Shown here one piece after another: positions 12,783 to 22,707 of a stretch of DNA of 64,000 nucleotides; the first letter of the stretch is position 1, and every line of letters begins with the position of its first letter. Below the pieces are notes generated by a model. It saw nothing but the letters and a program-made list of their open reading frames with translations. It made no database searches and was not told where the DNA came from. This DNA is from Caprella mutica (Eukaryota; Arthropoda; Malacostraca; Amphipoda; Caprellidae), in contig CANNZV010001595.1 of assembly GCA_947561585.1 (NCBI GenBank), forward strand, positions 1 to 64,000, read 5' to 3'. Made by a program: the position numbers and the translations under genes.

Positions 12783-13982
12783 ATGACGAACCCACGTCCT
12801 GAAACTCGACCATGCTTCATTCTGATGCTGGTGTTGGCTGGGGCCGTACTCTGTACTGCATCACCTCAGTTTGGTGGTTACTTGCCTCCTGTAGTAAATG
12901 AACCTGTTTGTGTTCCCAATACTCGTTACACCACAGTTCAACAATTCCGTACAACAACTGCTTTTCAACCATTCACTGTAGCTAACACACAAACTCAATT
13001 TGCTCAAGCTCTTGCTACAGCAACCATGGTTGTGACTACCACTATGCAGCGAGTAAGACAAATGCAGGTCAACGTTCCAGTTACAAGAACCTTTGAAGCC
13101 ACTGCTACTCAGTTTAGTACACGTGTCCAACAAGTCCCTTTCCAGCCTCCAGATGTCACACGTGCTGTCACATCTACAGCTATTAGAGTTCAAACTAGCG
13201 TGAATCAGAGATTTGTGACTCGCACTCAAACTAGCATTCGTCCAGTTCAGATCACTCAAACTCAATTCAATACTCAATTTATCACCAGCAATGTAGTCAG
13301 AACCCAACAACAAACCCGTGTACAAACTGAAAGAAATGTAGAGCGCACTGTTGTTCGCACACAAAACGTTGAAAGAACTCAACAGATCCCACAGCCTGCT
13401 TTCACTTCGGTGGTACAAAGTCAGGTCGTGAGGACAAGCCAATTTGTCCAGTTCCAAACTCCTCGTCCAGTCATCAGTACACAAATTGATAGAAGAAATG
13501 TTGTTAGAACACAATTCCAAAATGTTGTAAGAACTCAACAGGCAGTAGCAACTCAACAAGTCGTGCGAACTCAAGCAGTAACAGTGACTAGAACTCAAGT
13601 TCAAACTGTCACCAGTACACAAGTGAGAGACCAGGTTGTTGTGAGAACAAGCGTTTTTAACAGATTCGTCACATCCACTCAGGTTATTCCCCAAGTGATT
13701 ACCTCAACACGAATTGTCAACCGTGTTAACACACAATTCGTTACTAATACGATCACCAGAGAAGTAGTACAAACTCAAACCAGACGAGGACAAAACGATG
13801 TTAGAACTCAGGTTGTCACTAGCTTCCAAAACTCTGTAGTCTTCCAGACTCAGTTCGCTCAAGCTGCTCCAGCCACTGTGGTTCAAACTTATACAGAGCC
13901 CTGTCAAATACAATCTGGCTCAACCAACACAGGAGGATATAATTACAATCAACCAGGAATATCATTCAATCCTCGAGGATAA
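12783..13982 (+). CDS. A1: secreted TRTQ-repeat protein with YLPP motif
   Basis: 399 aa. I chose the ATG at 12783 because it follows the acceptor AG at 12766-12767 by 15 bases and starts a signal peptide. The open frame upstream lies in the intron structure and has no ATG. Residues 11-27 are hydrophobic with a cleavage-like end (CTAS). YLPP follows at 33-36 and Cys at 43. Residues about 50-370 are built of T, V, R and Q in alternating order (VVRTQ, TRTQ, NTQFVT), which predicts beta strands. The last Cys is at 374, followed by a 25-residue tail with YNYNQP and FNPRG. Those two are the only mature cysteines. YLPP and YxYxxP motifs are known from insect extracellular and cuticle-like proteins. 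No enzyme motif is present and the precise function is unknown. A2 follows 151 bases downstream. Confidence 0.82.
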   Translation: MTNPRPETRPCFILMLVLAGAVLCTASPQFGGYLPPVVNEPVCVPNTRYTTVQQFRTTTAFQPFTVANTQTQFAQALATATMVVTTTMQRVRQMQVNVPVTRTFEATATQFSTRVQQVPFQPPDVTRAVTSTAIRVQTSVNQRFVTRTQTSIRPVQITQTQFNTQFITSNVVRTQQQTRVQTERNVERTVVRTQNVERTQQIPQPAFTSVVQSQVVRTSQFVQFQTPRPVISTQIDRRNVVRTQFQNVVRTQQAVATQQVVRTQAVTVTRTQVQTVTSTQVRDQVVVRTSVFNRFVTSTQVIPQVITSTRIVNRVNTQFVTNTITREVVQTQTRRGQNDVRTQVVTSFQNSVVFQTQFAQAAPATVVQTYTEPCQIQSGSTNTGGYNYNQPGISFNPRG

Positions 13983-14015
13983 GAAAATGTGGTTTATTAA
14001 TTAGAAGTTATAAGG

Positions 14016-14132
14016 TGAACTTTCGACAGTACGAAAAAGCTTTTTCACAATTAGTATTCGTTTATAAATGTTTTATAACAAAATTACGGTCAGAAAATTA
14101 TTTCATATTTTAATGTTTCCATTTCCCCACAG
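14016..14132 (+). other. Possible 117-bp intron between A1 and A2
   Basis: After the A1 stop there is a donor-like AAG|GTGAAC (GT at 14016-14017) and a strong pyrimidine-rich acceptor (tttccatttccccacag, AG at 14131-14132), with the A2 ATG one base later. No AATAAA occurs between the two coding regions. The acceptor is convincing; the donor could instead be the distant leader exon. Confidence 0.45.
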
Positions 14133-14133
14133 G

Positions 14134-15846
14134 ATGCGTACATCGATCATATCAGGAACAGTAGTTCTGCTTTTCATTGCCAACGTCATTGGAGGTGCAA
14201 AACTACCAAGAAGTCCACAATTGGATTCATCATTGCAGTTGTATGGCACACCAGGATTCGGTCAGGGCACACCATCTCTCGGTGGAAATGGCATTGATAT
14301 AGTAGGTGGTTCCTTCAGCAATAATTTGGGTGGAGCTGGTTTTGGACAAGGTGGATTTGGCAACGGTGGAAGCTCTAATGGATTCAGCAATAGTGGAAGC
14401 TCTGGTGGAATATTTAGCAGTGGTGGAAGCTCTGGTGGATTCAGCAATAGTGGAAGCTCTGGTGGAATATTTACCAGTGGTGGAGGATCTGGTGTATTAA
14501 GTGATGCTGGATTTGGCAGCGGCGGAATCTCTGATGGATTTGGCAGCGGTGGAAGCTCTGGTGGATTTGTCAGCGGTGGAAGCTCTGGTGGATTTGTCAG
14601 CGGTGGAAACTCTGGTGGATTTGTCAGCGGTGGAGGCTCTGGTATAGGCTCTGGAATATCTTTCGGAAGTGGAGGACAATCTGGAGGGTTCGTTGGATCT
14701 CAAGGATCTGGTGGAATTGGATTCGGTGGTTCAGGTTTCGGAGGCGGTATCGCACAAGGAGCAGGTGCTGGCTGCGCAGATAGAGTTGAAACTCGATTCG
14801 AAACTAGATTACAAACTCAGTTTGTTCCTACTACAATTTTTTCAAATGTTGTTGTAACAAGAACACAAGTTTCTACTACCACTCGTGTAGTACCTCAGAC
14901 TGTAACCTTAACCAGAACTGAAGTTCAGACAGTATTCAACACACAATTTGTCACTAACACAAGAACCTCAACCTCCGTTGTTGTTCGTACTTCACAGATC
15001 CGCCAACCCGCTCAAACAAGGTTCATTACACAAACTCAAACGAGATTCAGTACACAAGTTGTCCAAAACACACAAACTCGTTTTACAACAGTTGTTATCC
15101 CAACAACACAAGTTCAGACTCAGTTCTCCCAAGTTGTGAGAACACAGTTTAATACTCAAGTTGTAACAAACACTGTAACCAGAACAGTTCCAGGTCAGAC
15201 TTTCACAAGAACCCGAGTAGAAACTAGAACTCAAGTTAGAACTCAAACTCTCCCTGCTCAAACTATTTTCAGAACCCAAACCAGAGTTTCTACTTTCGTA
15301 AACACCGTATTCTCCACTGTCCCAGGACAGACGCAGTTCGTAACATCCACCATTTTCAACACCCAAGTACAAACACAATTCAACACTCAAGTAGTAACAC
15401 AAACTCGTACTCAAACAGTTGAACGTACACAATTTGTAACAAGGACTGAGCAAAGATTCAACACTCAAACTGAATTCAGACAATCTGTTCGCACTCGTGA
15501 ACAGATCCAAACTCAAACCAGAGTTCAGACTCAGTTTGTCACAGTACCAAGCCAAGTTGTTCAAACAGTTGTTTCAACCAACTTCCAAAACCAAATCCAA
15601 ACACAAGTTCAAACCCAAACTGTTCCCAGAATATCAGTTGTGACCATTCCTGGAGTAACACAGAATGTAGTAAGAACATCATTTGCCACTAATTTTGTAA
15701 CATCAACCGTCCAAAGGTTTGGAGATGCCGTCACCATTACTAGAACCCAAACTGTTCAAGGACTGTGTAATCAGCAACAACAAGTTAATACCCAGACTGC
15801 ATACAACTACAACGCGCCTTCTATTCCCTTCAACCTCAGAGGTTGA
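14134..15846 (+). CDS. A2: secreted Gly/Ser-rich plus TRTQ-repeat protein
   Basis: 570 aa. The ATG at 14134 is one base after the acceptor AG. An upstream in-frame ATG at 14068 lies in the presumed intron, so I rejected it. Residues 5-22 form a signal peptide (hydrophobic, ending VIGGA). Residues about 40-213 are Gly/Ser-rich with GGSSGGF units, resembling glycine-rich structural proteins. Cys 214 opens a T/V/R/Q repeat body (TRTQ, NTQVVT, QTQF) that ends before Cys 545. The tail after it is 25 residues, the same length as in A1, and also has YNYN, a Pro and FNLRG. There is no YLPP. The Gly-rich insert distinguishes it from the other three. A structural extracellular role is inferred; function is unknown. 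Confidence 0.82.
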   Translation: MRTSIISGTVVLLFIANVIGGAKLPRSPQLDSSLQLYGTPGFGQGTPSLGGNGIDIVGGSFSNNLGGAGFGQGGFGNGGSSNGFSNSGSSGGIFSSGGSSGGFSNSGSSGGIFTSGGGSGVLSDAGFGSGGISDGFGSGGSSGGFVSGGSSGGFVSGGNSGGFVSGGGSGIGSGISFGSGGQSGGFVGSQGSGGIGFGGSGFGGGIAQGAGAGCADRVETRFETRLQTQFVPTTIFSNVVVTRTQVSTTTRVVPQTVTLTRTEVQTVFNTQFVTNTRTSTSVVVRTSQIRQPAQTRFITQTQTRFSTQVVQNTQTRFTTVVIPTTQVQTQFSQVVRTQFNTQVVTNTVTRTVPGQTFTRTRVETRTQVRTQTLPAQTIFRTQTRVSTFVNTVFSTVPGQTQFVTSTIFNTQVQTQFNTQVVTQTRTQTVERTQFVTRTEQRFNTQTEFRQSVRTREQIQTQTRVQTQFVTVPSQVVQTVVSTNFQNQIQTQVQTQTVPRISVVTIPGVTQNVVRTSFATNFVTSTVQRFGDAVTITRTQTVQGLCNQQQQVNTQTAYNYNAPSIPFNLRG

Positions 15847-15990
15847 TCAAATCCAAGGAAAGTTGCAGTTTTACTGTTCTAGCTTAATGATCGATATGCG
15901 TAACCTTTATTGATTTAAATGATACGCCTTTTTACTGTTCAAAAGTTCTATAAGTTATCAATGTAACTTAACTTTGTTAATCTATTTATT

Positions 15991-15996
15991 AATAAA
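15991..15996 (+). terminator. Poly(A) signal of pair A
   Basis: AATAAA about 145 bases after the A2 stop, in an AT-rich 3' UTR. A second AATAAA lies near 16193. None lies between A1 and A2. Confidence 0.6.
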
Positions 15997-16016
15997 ATAC
16001 TAGGAAACTGAATCAT

Positions 16017-16355
16017 AATTCAAACTCCTTTCGAAAAATAGCATAAAGACACATTTCTCGAACAGCTTAGTCTTGATTTTAGTAACGTGAATATCACGAT
16101 ATAATGCAGACTATAAATTCGTGCTAATTTTGAATTATAATTTGATATTCCTCTGAATGTATATGGTTATTTACTCTGTCTTTATTTTCTACAATAAACA
16201 TTTAACATTTCGATTATGATACTTTTATTCCTAATGCCGAACAATAATTTTATAAATATATTTCAATCCTTATTATTTAGGTATATTTTCTGATATAACT
16301 GGAATAACGATCGAAATATACATGTCTTGTATTTGAAAACGAAAAAAATACCTAA
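16017..16355. other. No supported gene
   Basis: AT-rich 3' flank of pair A leading into an 18-bp tandem repeat. Nothing recognised. Confidence 0.5.
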
Positions 16356-16990
16356 GAAACGATAAAAACCTTTGAAACGATGAATACCTTTGAAACGATG
16401 AATACCTTTTAAACGATGAAAACCTTAGAAACGATGAATACCTTAGAAACGATGAGAACCTTAGAAACAATGAAAATCTTAGAAACGATGAAAACCTTAG
16501 AAACGATGAATACCTTAGAAACGTTGAGAACCTTAGAAACGATGAAAATCTTAGAAACGATGAAAACCTTAGAAACGATGAATACCTTAGAAACGATGAG
16601 AACCTTAGAAACGATGAGAACCTTATTAACGATGAAAACCTTAGAAACGATGAGAACCTTAGAAACGATGAAAACCCTAGAAACGATGAAAACCTTAGAA
16701 ACGATGAGAACCTTAGAAACGATGAAAACCTTAGAAACGATGAAAACCTTAGAAACGATGAGAACCTTAGAAACGATGAAAACCTTAGAAACGATGAGAA
16801 CCTTAGAAACGATGAAAACCCTAGAAACGATGAAAACCTTAGAAACGATGAGAACCTTAGAAACGATGAAAACCTTAGAAACGATGAAAATCTTAGAAAC
16901 GATGAAAATCTTAGAAACGATGAAAACCTTAGAAACGATGAAAACTTTAAAAACGATGAAAACCTTAGAAATGATGATTATCTTCAAAAG
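16356..16990. repeat. 18-bp tandem repeat, about 35 copies
   Basis: The unit is gaaaaccttagaaacgat, with gaga/gaaa/gaat and ctt/ctc-type variants. The 18-base period leaves a 200-codon frame open on each strand (ETMKTL and VSKVFI repeats). With no signal, splice or promoter context I read these as by-products of the repeat. Confidence 0.95.
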
Positions 16991-17224
16991 ATGTACTATC
17001 AACTATATTAAAAATTAATGGAGATATTGCGTAAATAATTGCCTAATAACTTTCTAATAGTGTGCGCAAAATATCAATGCTCTAGTGGGGAATGGGTGAT
17101 ACGGAGGGAGTCAATATGCTCTCTAAAAAAGATCCTTCAGCCAATTATAATTCGTAATAATCAATTATCTTGCTAATCTGGTATATAACGTGCCACACAT
17201 TACATCAAGGTAGGCAAAGATATA
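16991..17224. other. No supported gene
   Basis: Short unique stretch between the 18-bp array and a TIR element. Confidence 0.4.
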
Positions 17225-17796
17225 TGTTTGTTTCAGTTCACAGACCAGTAAAGTAGAAGATGTTCCAATGCTGCGTGGACACCACTGCACAATAATTTGA
17301 GTGGAGAGAGACCGCGGGAAAATGAGAACCAATCAGAGACGGTAGGTGCGTGATGTCACACAAATTGGAAGTTATTAGGGGGAACTAATTTAAATATTGC
17401 ACGTTTTCTATGCTGTTCATTTTGAGGGGAGACTAAACTAAAACAGTTTTGATTTTAATGCACTCTTTTAGATTAATTTATAGTTTTCATTTATTTGATA
17501 ATATTGTGAAAATAATCTATAATATATACAATTTTTCCCACTCTTTCTTATTAACAGTGAAGACCTTATACTATAGTAACTATACTGTATACACAATGAT
17601 ATACCACACGAAATAAATTCTTTTCACAGTAGGTTAATTAAAAATTTATTTTATTTGAAAGTTATATTTATAGCATATATTATTGAACATCAATTGGCTT
17701 CACAGATTAGTGAAAAATAGTTAGGGATAAAAGAAAGCACTTGAATGATTATTTAAAATGTTATTGGTCATGTATCTACCTAGGTTGTAGTTATAA

Positions 17797-17943
17797 GGGT
17801 AAGTTTCGAATTACCGGTCTGTTCCACATCTTCGGTCATATAAGAAAAAACTGTATTTTAAAAATTAAATAATTAGGTATTAGAAATATAATTTTTCTTA
17901 TATGACCGAAGATGTGGAACTGACCGATAATTCGAACTTACCC
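17797..17943. mobile_element. Foldback MITE, GGGTAAGTT family, copy 1
   Basis: About 147 bases with long inverted ends: GGGTAAGTTTCGAATTACCG on the left and its imperfect reverse complement on the right, including a shared TTCCACATCTTCGGTCATAT block. The ends are followed by TA, consistent with a TA target as in Tc1/mariner-mobilised MITEs. Related copies lie at 47897, 50664, 53189 (split) and 61429. Confidence 0.8.
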
Positions 17944-17988
17944 TAGGGGCCTAGGTATTTATTGGAATAGGTATCTATTAGTTATGAT

Positions 17989-19593
17989 CAGAGCTAGGAC
18001 ATTGGGGCACTTAAAAAAGAGCAGTAGTAGCGGTCAAAACGAGCACTTGTAGCGCTATAAATGTGCAGTAGTAGCGATAGAAAAGAGCATTTGGAGCACT
18101 TATCGGGGCATTTGGGGCACTTATCGGTGCATTTGGGGCACTTATCAGTGCATTTGGGGACAGTTATTGGTGCATTTGAGGCAGTTTTTTGAGCGTTTCA
18201 TGCACCGAAAGAAAAAGCGTGTTACTTATCAAAGTAAGAATTTTAACGAGGTTTTGTTCTTTGAAGAGTTTTTGGATGAAATATACACAAGAATTATCTT
18301 TAATTTTATCGATAAATAATTCATTTTGAAAAATCATTATGTAAATATGTAAGGCTCAAAAGTATTGTGCAATACTTGAAAAAACATAAGAAAAAGAACA
18401 ATAAATGTTGAAACCAAAAGAAACGTATGCAGTACATATAATAATTGGAATCTATATCGAGTCTATAATGTTACAGAAAATTCTAGCATCACATGTTGTT
18501 GAAGTTTGGTAAGAATTTGAAAGTTAACCCATATTAACAAGATAAAACCATTACTTCTTTAACATTTTTTTGACCCTTAATCGTCTATCTGAGACCACAT
18601 GTTTCAATAAAAAGAATAATCTCTACTTCTGTGGAAGTAACAGAGCACTAGCATAGCGGGAAACATCTTAGAGAGTCAATTCGGGAAATATTTCAGTCTT
18701 TTTATTCACTACGCCTTGCAAAATATTCAACCCTGCATTTACTTACTCAAACAAATGTACGAAAAAATAAGGTATGTAAAATAAAACAAAGATATTCTAG
18801 GGTTACTATTATAATAGTTACACCTCTTTTTAATTTTTATAGAACTTTTCTAATCAAAGAAAATGTATAAGAAAAGGGTAACAAAATTAAATCATTAAAA
18901 AAACTGAACAACAATACACTACTCATTAAGTGAATATAATCAAATTAATCAATGCATGACTAGATTGATGGTAGACATAGAATATATTTGTTAATCCATA
19001 TAATTTAAAGATGTCATTGTAAGAGCTACATGGCCCTTATAGAACGGATATTTTTTGCCCGAGCTTTACGAGCTCTACCTGTAATATGATTTCTCTTCAA
19101 CATTTGAAATTTGTTAACTATCAAAAAATAAATACGGATACAATTTCTTTGACTGTACCTAGGCAATAGGATAAAAACACATACCCTGGTATTTCACTGA
19201 AGCTATCTCTCTATCAATATCAAATTCGTATTTTAATCTATTTTTAGTTTAAGTATATTTTATACGAACTAATTATTGGTTATATGAAGGATGGTTAAAA
19301 AAATGTATAAATTGAAAAGGTTACCTAAATAAACAGTCTCAGCAATCACTGGTAGATAACTATGTGAAATTAGTTTTATCATTCACGTTTAAGCTCTATG
19401 AACCATTAAATACACTTAAAAGTGCAGTTGTCCACCCGGTAATAATGATACAGTTATTTGACATTACTCAATCTTGGTGCGCAATAGAAGTCAACCAGAG
19501 TACATATGGAGCATTTTGGGGCGTTTATAGCGTTTGGAGCATTATGAGCGCTAGTGGCATTTAACTTATAAATGCCTCAATGTCCGAGCCTTA
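17989..19593. mobile_element. Non-autonomous hAT-like element with 8-bp target duplication
   Basis: The left end CAGAGCTAGGACATTGGGGC and the inverted right end (ending gtccgagcctta) share about 16 of 21 positions. GTTATGAT flanks both sides (17981-17988 and 19594-19601) as a perfect 8-bp duplication, the hAT signature. The ends have subterminal repeats such as gcatttggggcac (about 18010-18190) with inverted relatives near 19505-19560. There is no transposase frame. Confidence 0.7.
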
Positions 19594-20144
19594 GTTATGA
19601 TATTTAAAACTAATAAATTAATAACACTAGGTATGAAGTTAAAGGTACGCAATGATTGAAATATTAACAGTTGTAATTTCGAAAGCAATAATAACAGACA
19701 ACCTTCTCTTCCCACATTCTGCAGCGGAATGTTTAGTTTTTGGCGTGGACAGTGAACAACAAAACAGAACAAGTTCAAATTATAGAAAAATGATTTATGA
19801 GATTATATATGAATATTTTGAAACAATTAAGGAATATGAACATTTACAATCACAAAAATATAATTTTCGCATTAGGAGATATCATAAAATATACCTAATA
19901 ATAACATCAGGAATAATGCAATAGTGAATGTAGTAAGAATGATTGAAACGTCACGTACTTACCATTTTGACGTGCCATCAGTCGCTAGATATTTGAAATG
20001 ACTGTATTGGGACATCTTCTACTTTACTGGTCTGTGTTTACTGTTTCAGTACTATAACTTCCTTGGTTTCAGTTACCCTCTACACCTCATACGAGAAGGA
20101 TGCAACGTGTCAGATTATCAAACTTTGAATGAGATTTTCTAGTA

Positions 20145-20440
20145 GTTCAAAAAGCTACAATTTTTGGTATTCAAAAGCCTAAGGAGTTTACAATTTTCAA
20201 GCTATGGCATTGGGGTTTTTGCATTCGATTTTTCAGGAAATTCTCAAAAAAGGAGCGGAATTTTGATTATCGAATTATTTTTCAATAATTATTTTTTCGA
20301 AAACTAATTCGTAAATCGAATTTCCGCTGCCGGAATTTTGTAGAGAATTGCGTGGAAAATCGAATGCATAAAAACCCAGTGCCGTAGGTTCAAAATTGTA
20401 AGAGCCTTAGGTTTTTCAAAAATTGTTCGAAATTCAAATA
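20145..20440. mobile_element. Foldback element of about 300 bp
   Basis: Arms of about 115 bases (20145-20260 and 20320-20440) are imperfect inverted copies. Shared blocks include tgcattcgattttt and caaaagcctaagg with their complements. The loop is about 60 bases of A/T. No target duplication was clear. Confidence 0.6.
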
Positions 20441-22477
20441 AATGGTTTTTTATGGGTCGAATCGAAAAAATGCCAAGAACAAAATCTATATAAAATTCAA
20501 TCTTACCAAGTTTCAGAACCGTAGCTTCATTATTAAAAAAAATTAAAAACAAGGAACGGTCCCCTTAATTCATATAAAATTATTAGTGATTACAAACAAT
20601 GAATTTGAATTTCTTTCTTCACACGGAAAATAGTATCAATTATCTATAAAATAAATATTTAAATATGTCTCAATTTTCTGAGAATAGTTCATAATTACTA
20701 TTCCGTATTACTGCTTAAAATGAATTAAATGTTCAGGTTTCATTGATTTTTATTATTTTTTACAGATTATTTTATGGGAAATTAAATTGGGCTCCTCGGA
20801 ATCAATCTTCTACTGCCCCAACAAATCTTTATTTTTGGGTCCTAAGTTTGTTGTTAAAGTAAAAAGATTATGAACTACGGTAAATAATTATCGTGGTCAG
20901 ATTGGTCATCGAGTCATCGTCAAGCTTACTGACCCTAAAATGATCGAATTGCGAAAGATGGAGTCATTTCACTTGTATACAGTAGCATTGTATTGCAGAT
21001 AGTAAAAATGTCTGCGTCAAAATAAATTAAATATCATATTGGAATATTTACATTTCCTTATAGTTATGTTATGGAAAGGAAGGAGAAATACTGCAGAGAA
21101 GGTCAATAAAAATCTAGACGTATTTATTTCGAATAATTCTGAAGCTCATCTTATCCAATTCAAAGCAACACTGCCCTTAACGAGCGGTCCCCTCTCAAAA
21201 CACTTTTCACTCAAAACCCCCTCGCTTTCCTCTTTTGATGTACTGTAGGGAAGAACCGGGAAAATACGGACAGTTTTTGTTAAGAACTGAATAATTCGTA
21301 ATCTAATTCGAATCTTACTATTTAAAGATTTCTGTATGTAGATAGAACATCTTTCTTCAATTTGTATTGAGACTGTTTTACAGTTTAAACCTTCATTCGA
21401 AAGTTATAAGACAAAATGTAGGAGGGATTCAAGTGTCCGAATTCTCCTTCCTAGAGGGAGACTTCCGACAAGCTGTGAGATTTGTTCGGACACCATAAAA
21501 AGGATAAAACAATGGAAATTTGAGTAATTAAATGATAGGATTCAATTCGGATCTACTAATTTGATTAAAATAAACCATAATGACTTGTTATTCACAGTAA
21601 TAATTCATTGTATTTGAAATTTTATCATAATTGTAATGATAGAACATTTTCTCCAACAAAATATAGATAGCTTATGAGTAATCACTGTGAAATTATTCTA
21701 TATTTAATAGCTGTATATCAAAAGCAAATTTTACTTCGTTGGGTTAAACTATTTCCTTTTTCTTGGAATTACGCTAAAAATTAATAAATTACATCTTAAA
21801 TATTTCATCGAACGTTAAAGTCCATAAGTATATCTTGCTACACCTCCAATTTCATCAGCTTTTCAGACAGATAAACCTTTTTGGAATTCATGAAATGTTT
21901 TTTGAATACCTTCTTCATTACGTCCTCTATCAGTTTTCTTTTTGTAATGAAAAGACATGATTACGATCGTCAATCTGTAAATTAACGACACTAATATTAA
22001 AAGTTGAAACTAATTATATAAACAAGTGCTGTTTTAATTAAAATAATTAATAAAGTTCTAAATGTCCTTTTTTATAAGAATTAATTTAATAAATTGTAAT
22101 GGTGGGCTGAATTGGACACAGAGAGAAAGTTCGGACACCGTCCGAACCAGCCTCAACAAAAGAATCCGAATCATCCCAAATGACATTCCAAAATTAAAAA
22201 CATCACCATTTTTTTTATTTCATTTGTGTTATTTTTTTAACACACCAAACAGAACATAAAATGTTAATATAATTCATACCTTTGAGATTGAGAATCAGTT
22301 TCGTATTCATACAGTCCACACACGATCCAATTGTATCACAAAAAATTACATCAATATTGAAGAAAACAGTAAATTAAATCTCGGGGCGACACACTGCATC
22401 CCCACACGGGATTTTTCAAATAGCTGACGGTTAACACATCGCACACATTCAGTTGCAATAAGCGGTAGTTCGAACAA
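20441..22477. other. No supported gene; scattered transposon-like motifs
   Basis: AT-rich. Possible transposon-end debris: ggtgtccgaa-type motifs at about 21433, 21490 and 22128, the last a perfect palindrome GTTCGGAC-acc-GTCCGAAC. Open frames at 21039-21248 and 22062-22259 lack support. Confidence 0.4.
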
Positions 22478-22707
22478 TTAATAATGAAGAGAAAAACAAG
22501 GGTTGTAATAAAAAAGTCCATATTTCTTCAAGCTTTCGATTTTTTCAAAAAATCATCCTCAGGAAAACCTAAACATATCTTAATTCTACTACATAAATAC
22601 AAAATTCTCCTATCTAGGATACAGAAATGAATAAATATCACTAATGTTACAATTAATTAAATAAACAATGAACTCAGAAAAAATTATCTACATATAAAAG
22701 AAAGAAA

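Larger units (their letters stand above)
17226..20048. mobile_element. TIR element of about 2.8 kb carrying nested elements
   Basis: CACAGACCAGTAAAGTAGAA at about 17237 has an inverted copy ending at about 20037, followed inward by gatgt and a further CCAAT match. Weaker inverted similarity continues for about 100 bases (including gtgcgtgatgtc against acgtgacgt). The inside contains a MITE (17797-17943) and a hAT-type element (17989-19593). No transposase of its own is visible, so the family is not assigned. Confidence 0.5.

Noticed and set aside
14068..14133. Upstream in-frame ATG for A2
   Set aside because: It lies before a strong pyrimidine tract and acceptor, adds a non-signal N-terminus, and the equivalent positions of B1 and A1 have no ATG.
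12861..15564. Long minus-strand frames opposite A1 and A2 (277 and 190 codons)
   Set aside because: They are shadows caused by the few codons used in the T/V/R/Q repeats. The plus-strand frames have signal peptides, acceptor sites and family-wide Cys positions.
12783..15846. Ice-binding (antifreeze) function suggested by TxT patterns
   Set aside because: Insect TxT antifreeze repeats have a fixed short period with regular cysteines. These proteins have irregular spacing and only two cysteines.
16416..17018. 200-codon open frames on both strands (ETMKTL / VSKVFI repeats)
   Set aside because: The 18-bp period keeps all copies in phase, so open frames appear on both strands at once. No signal peptide, splice site or promoter supports them.
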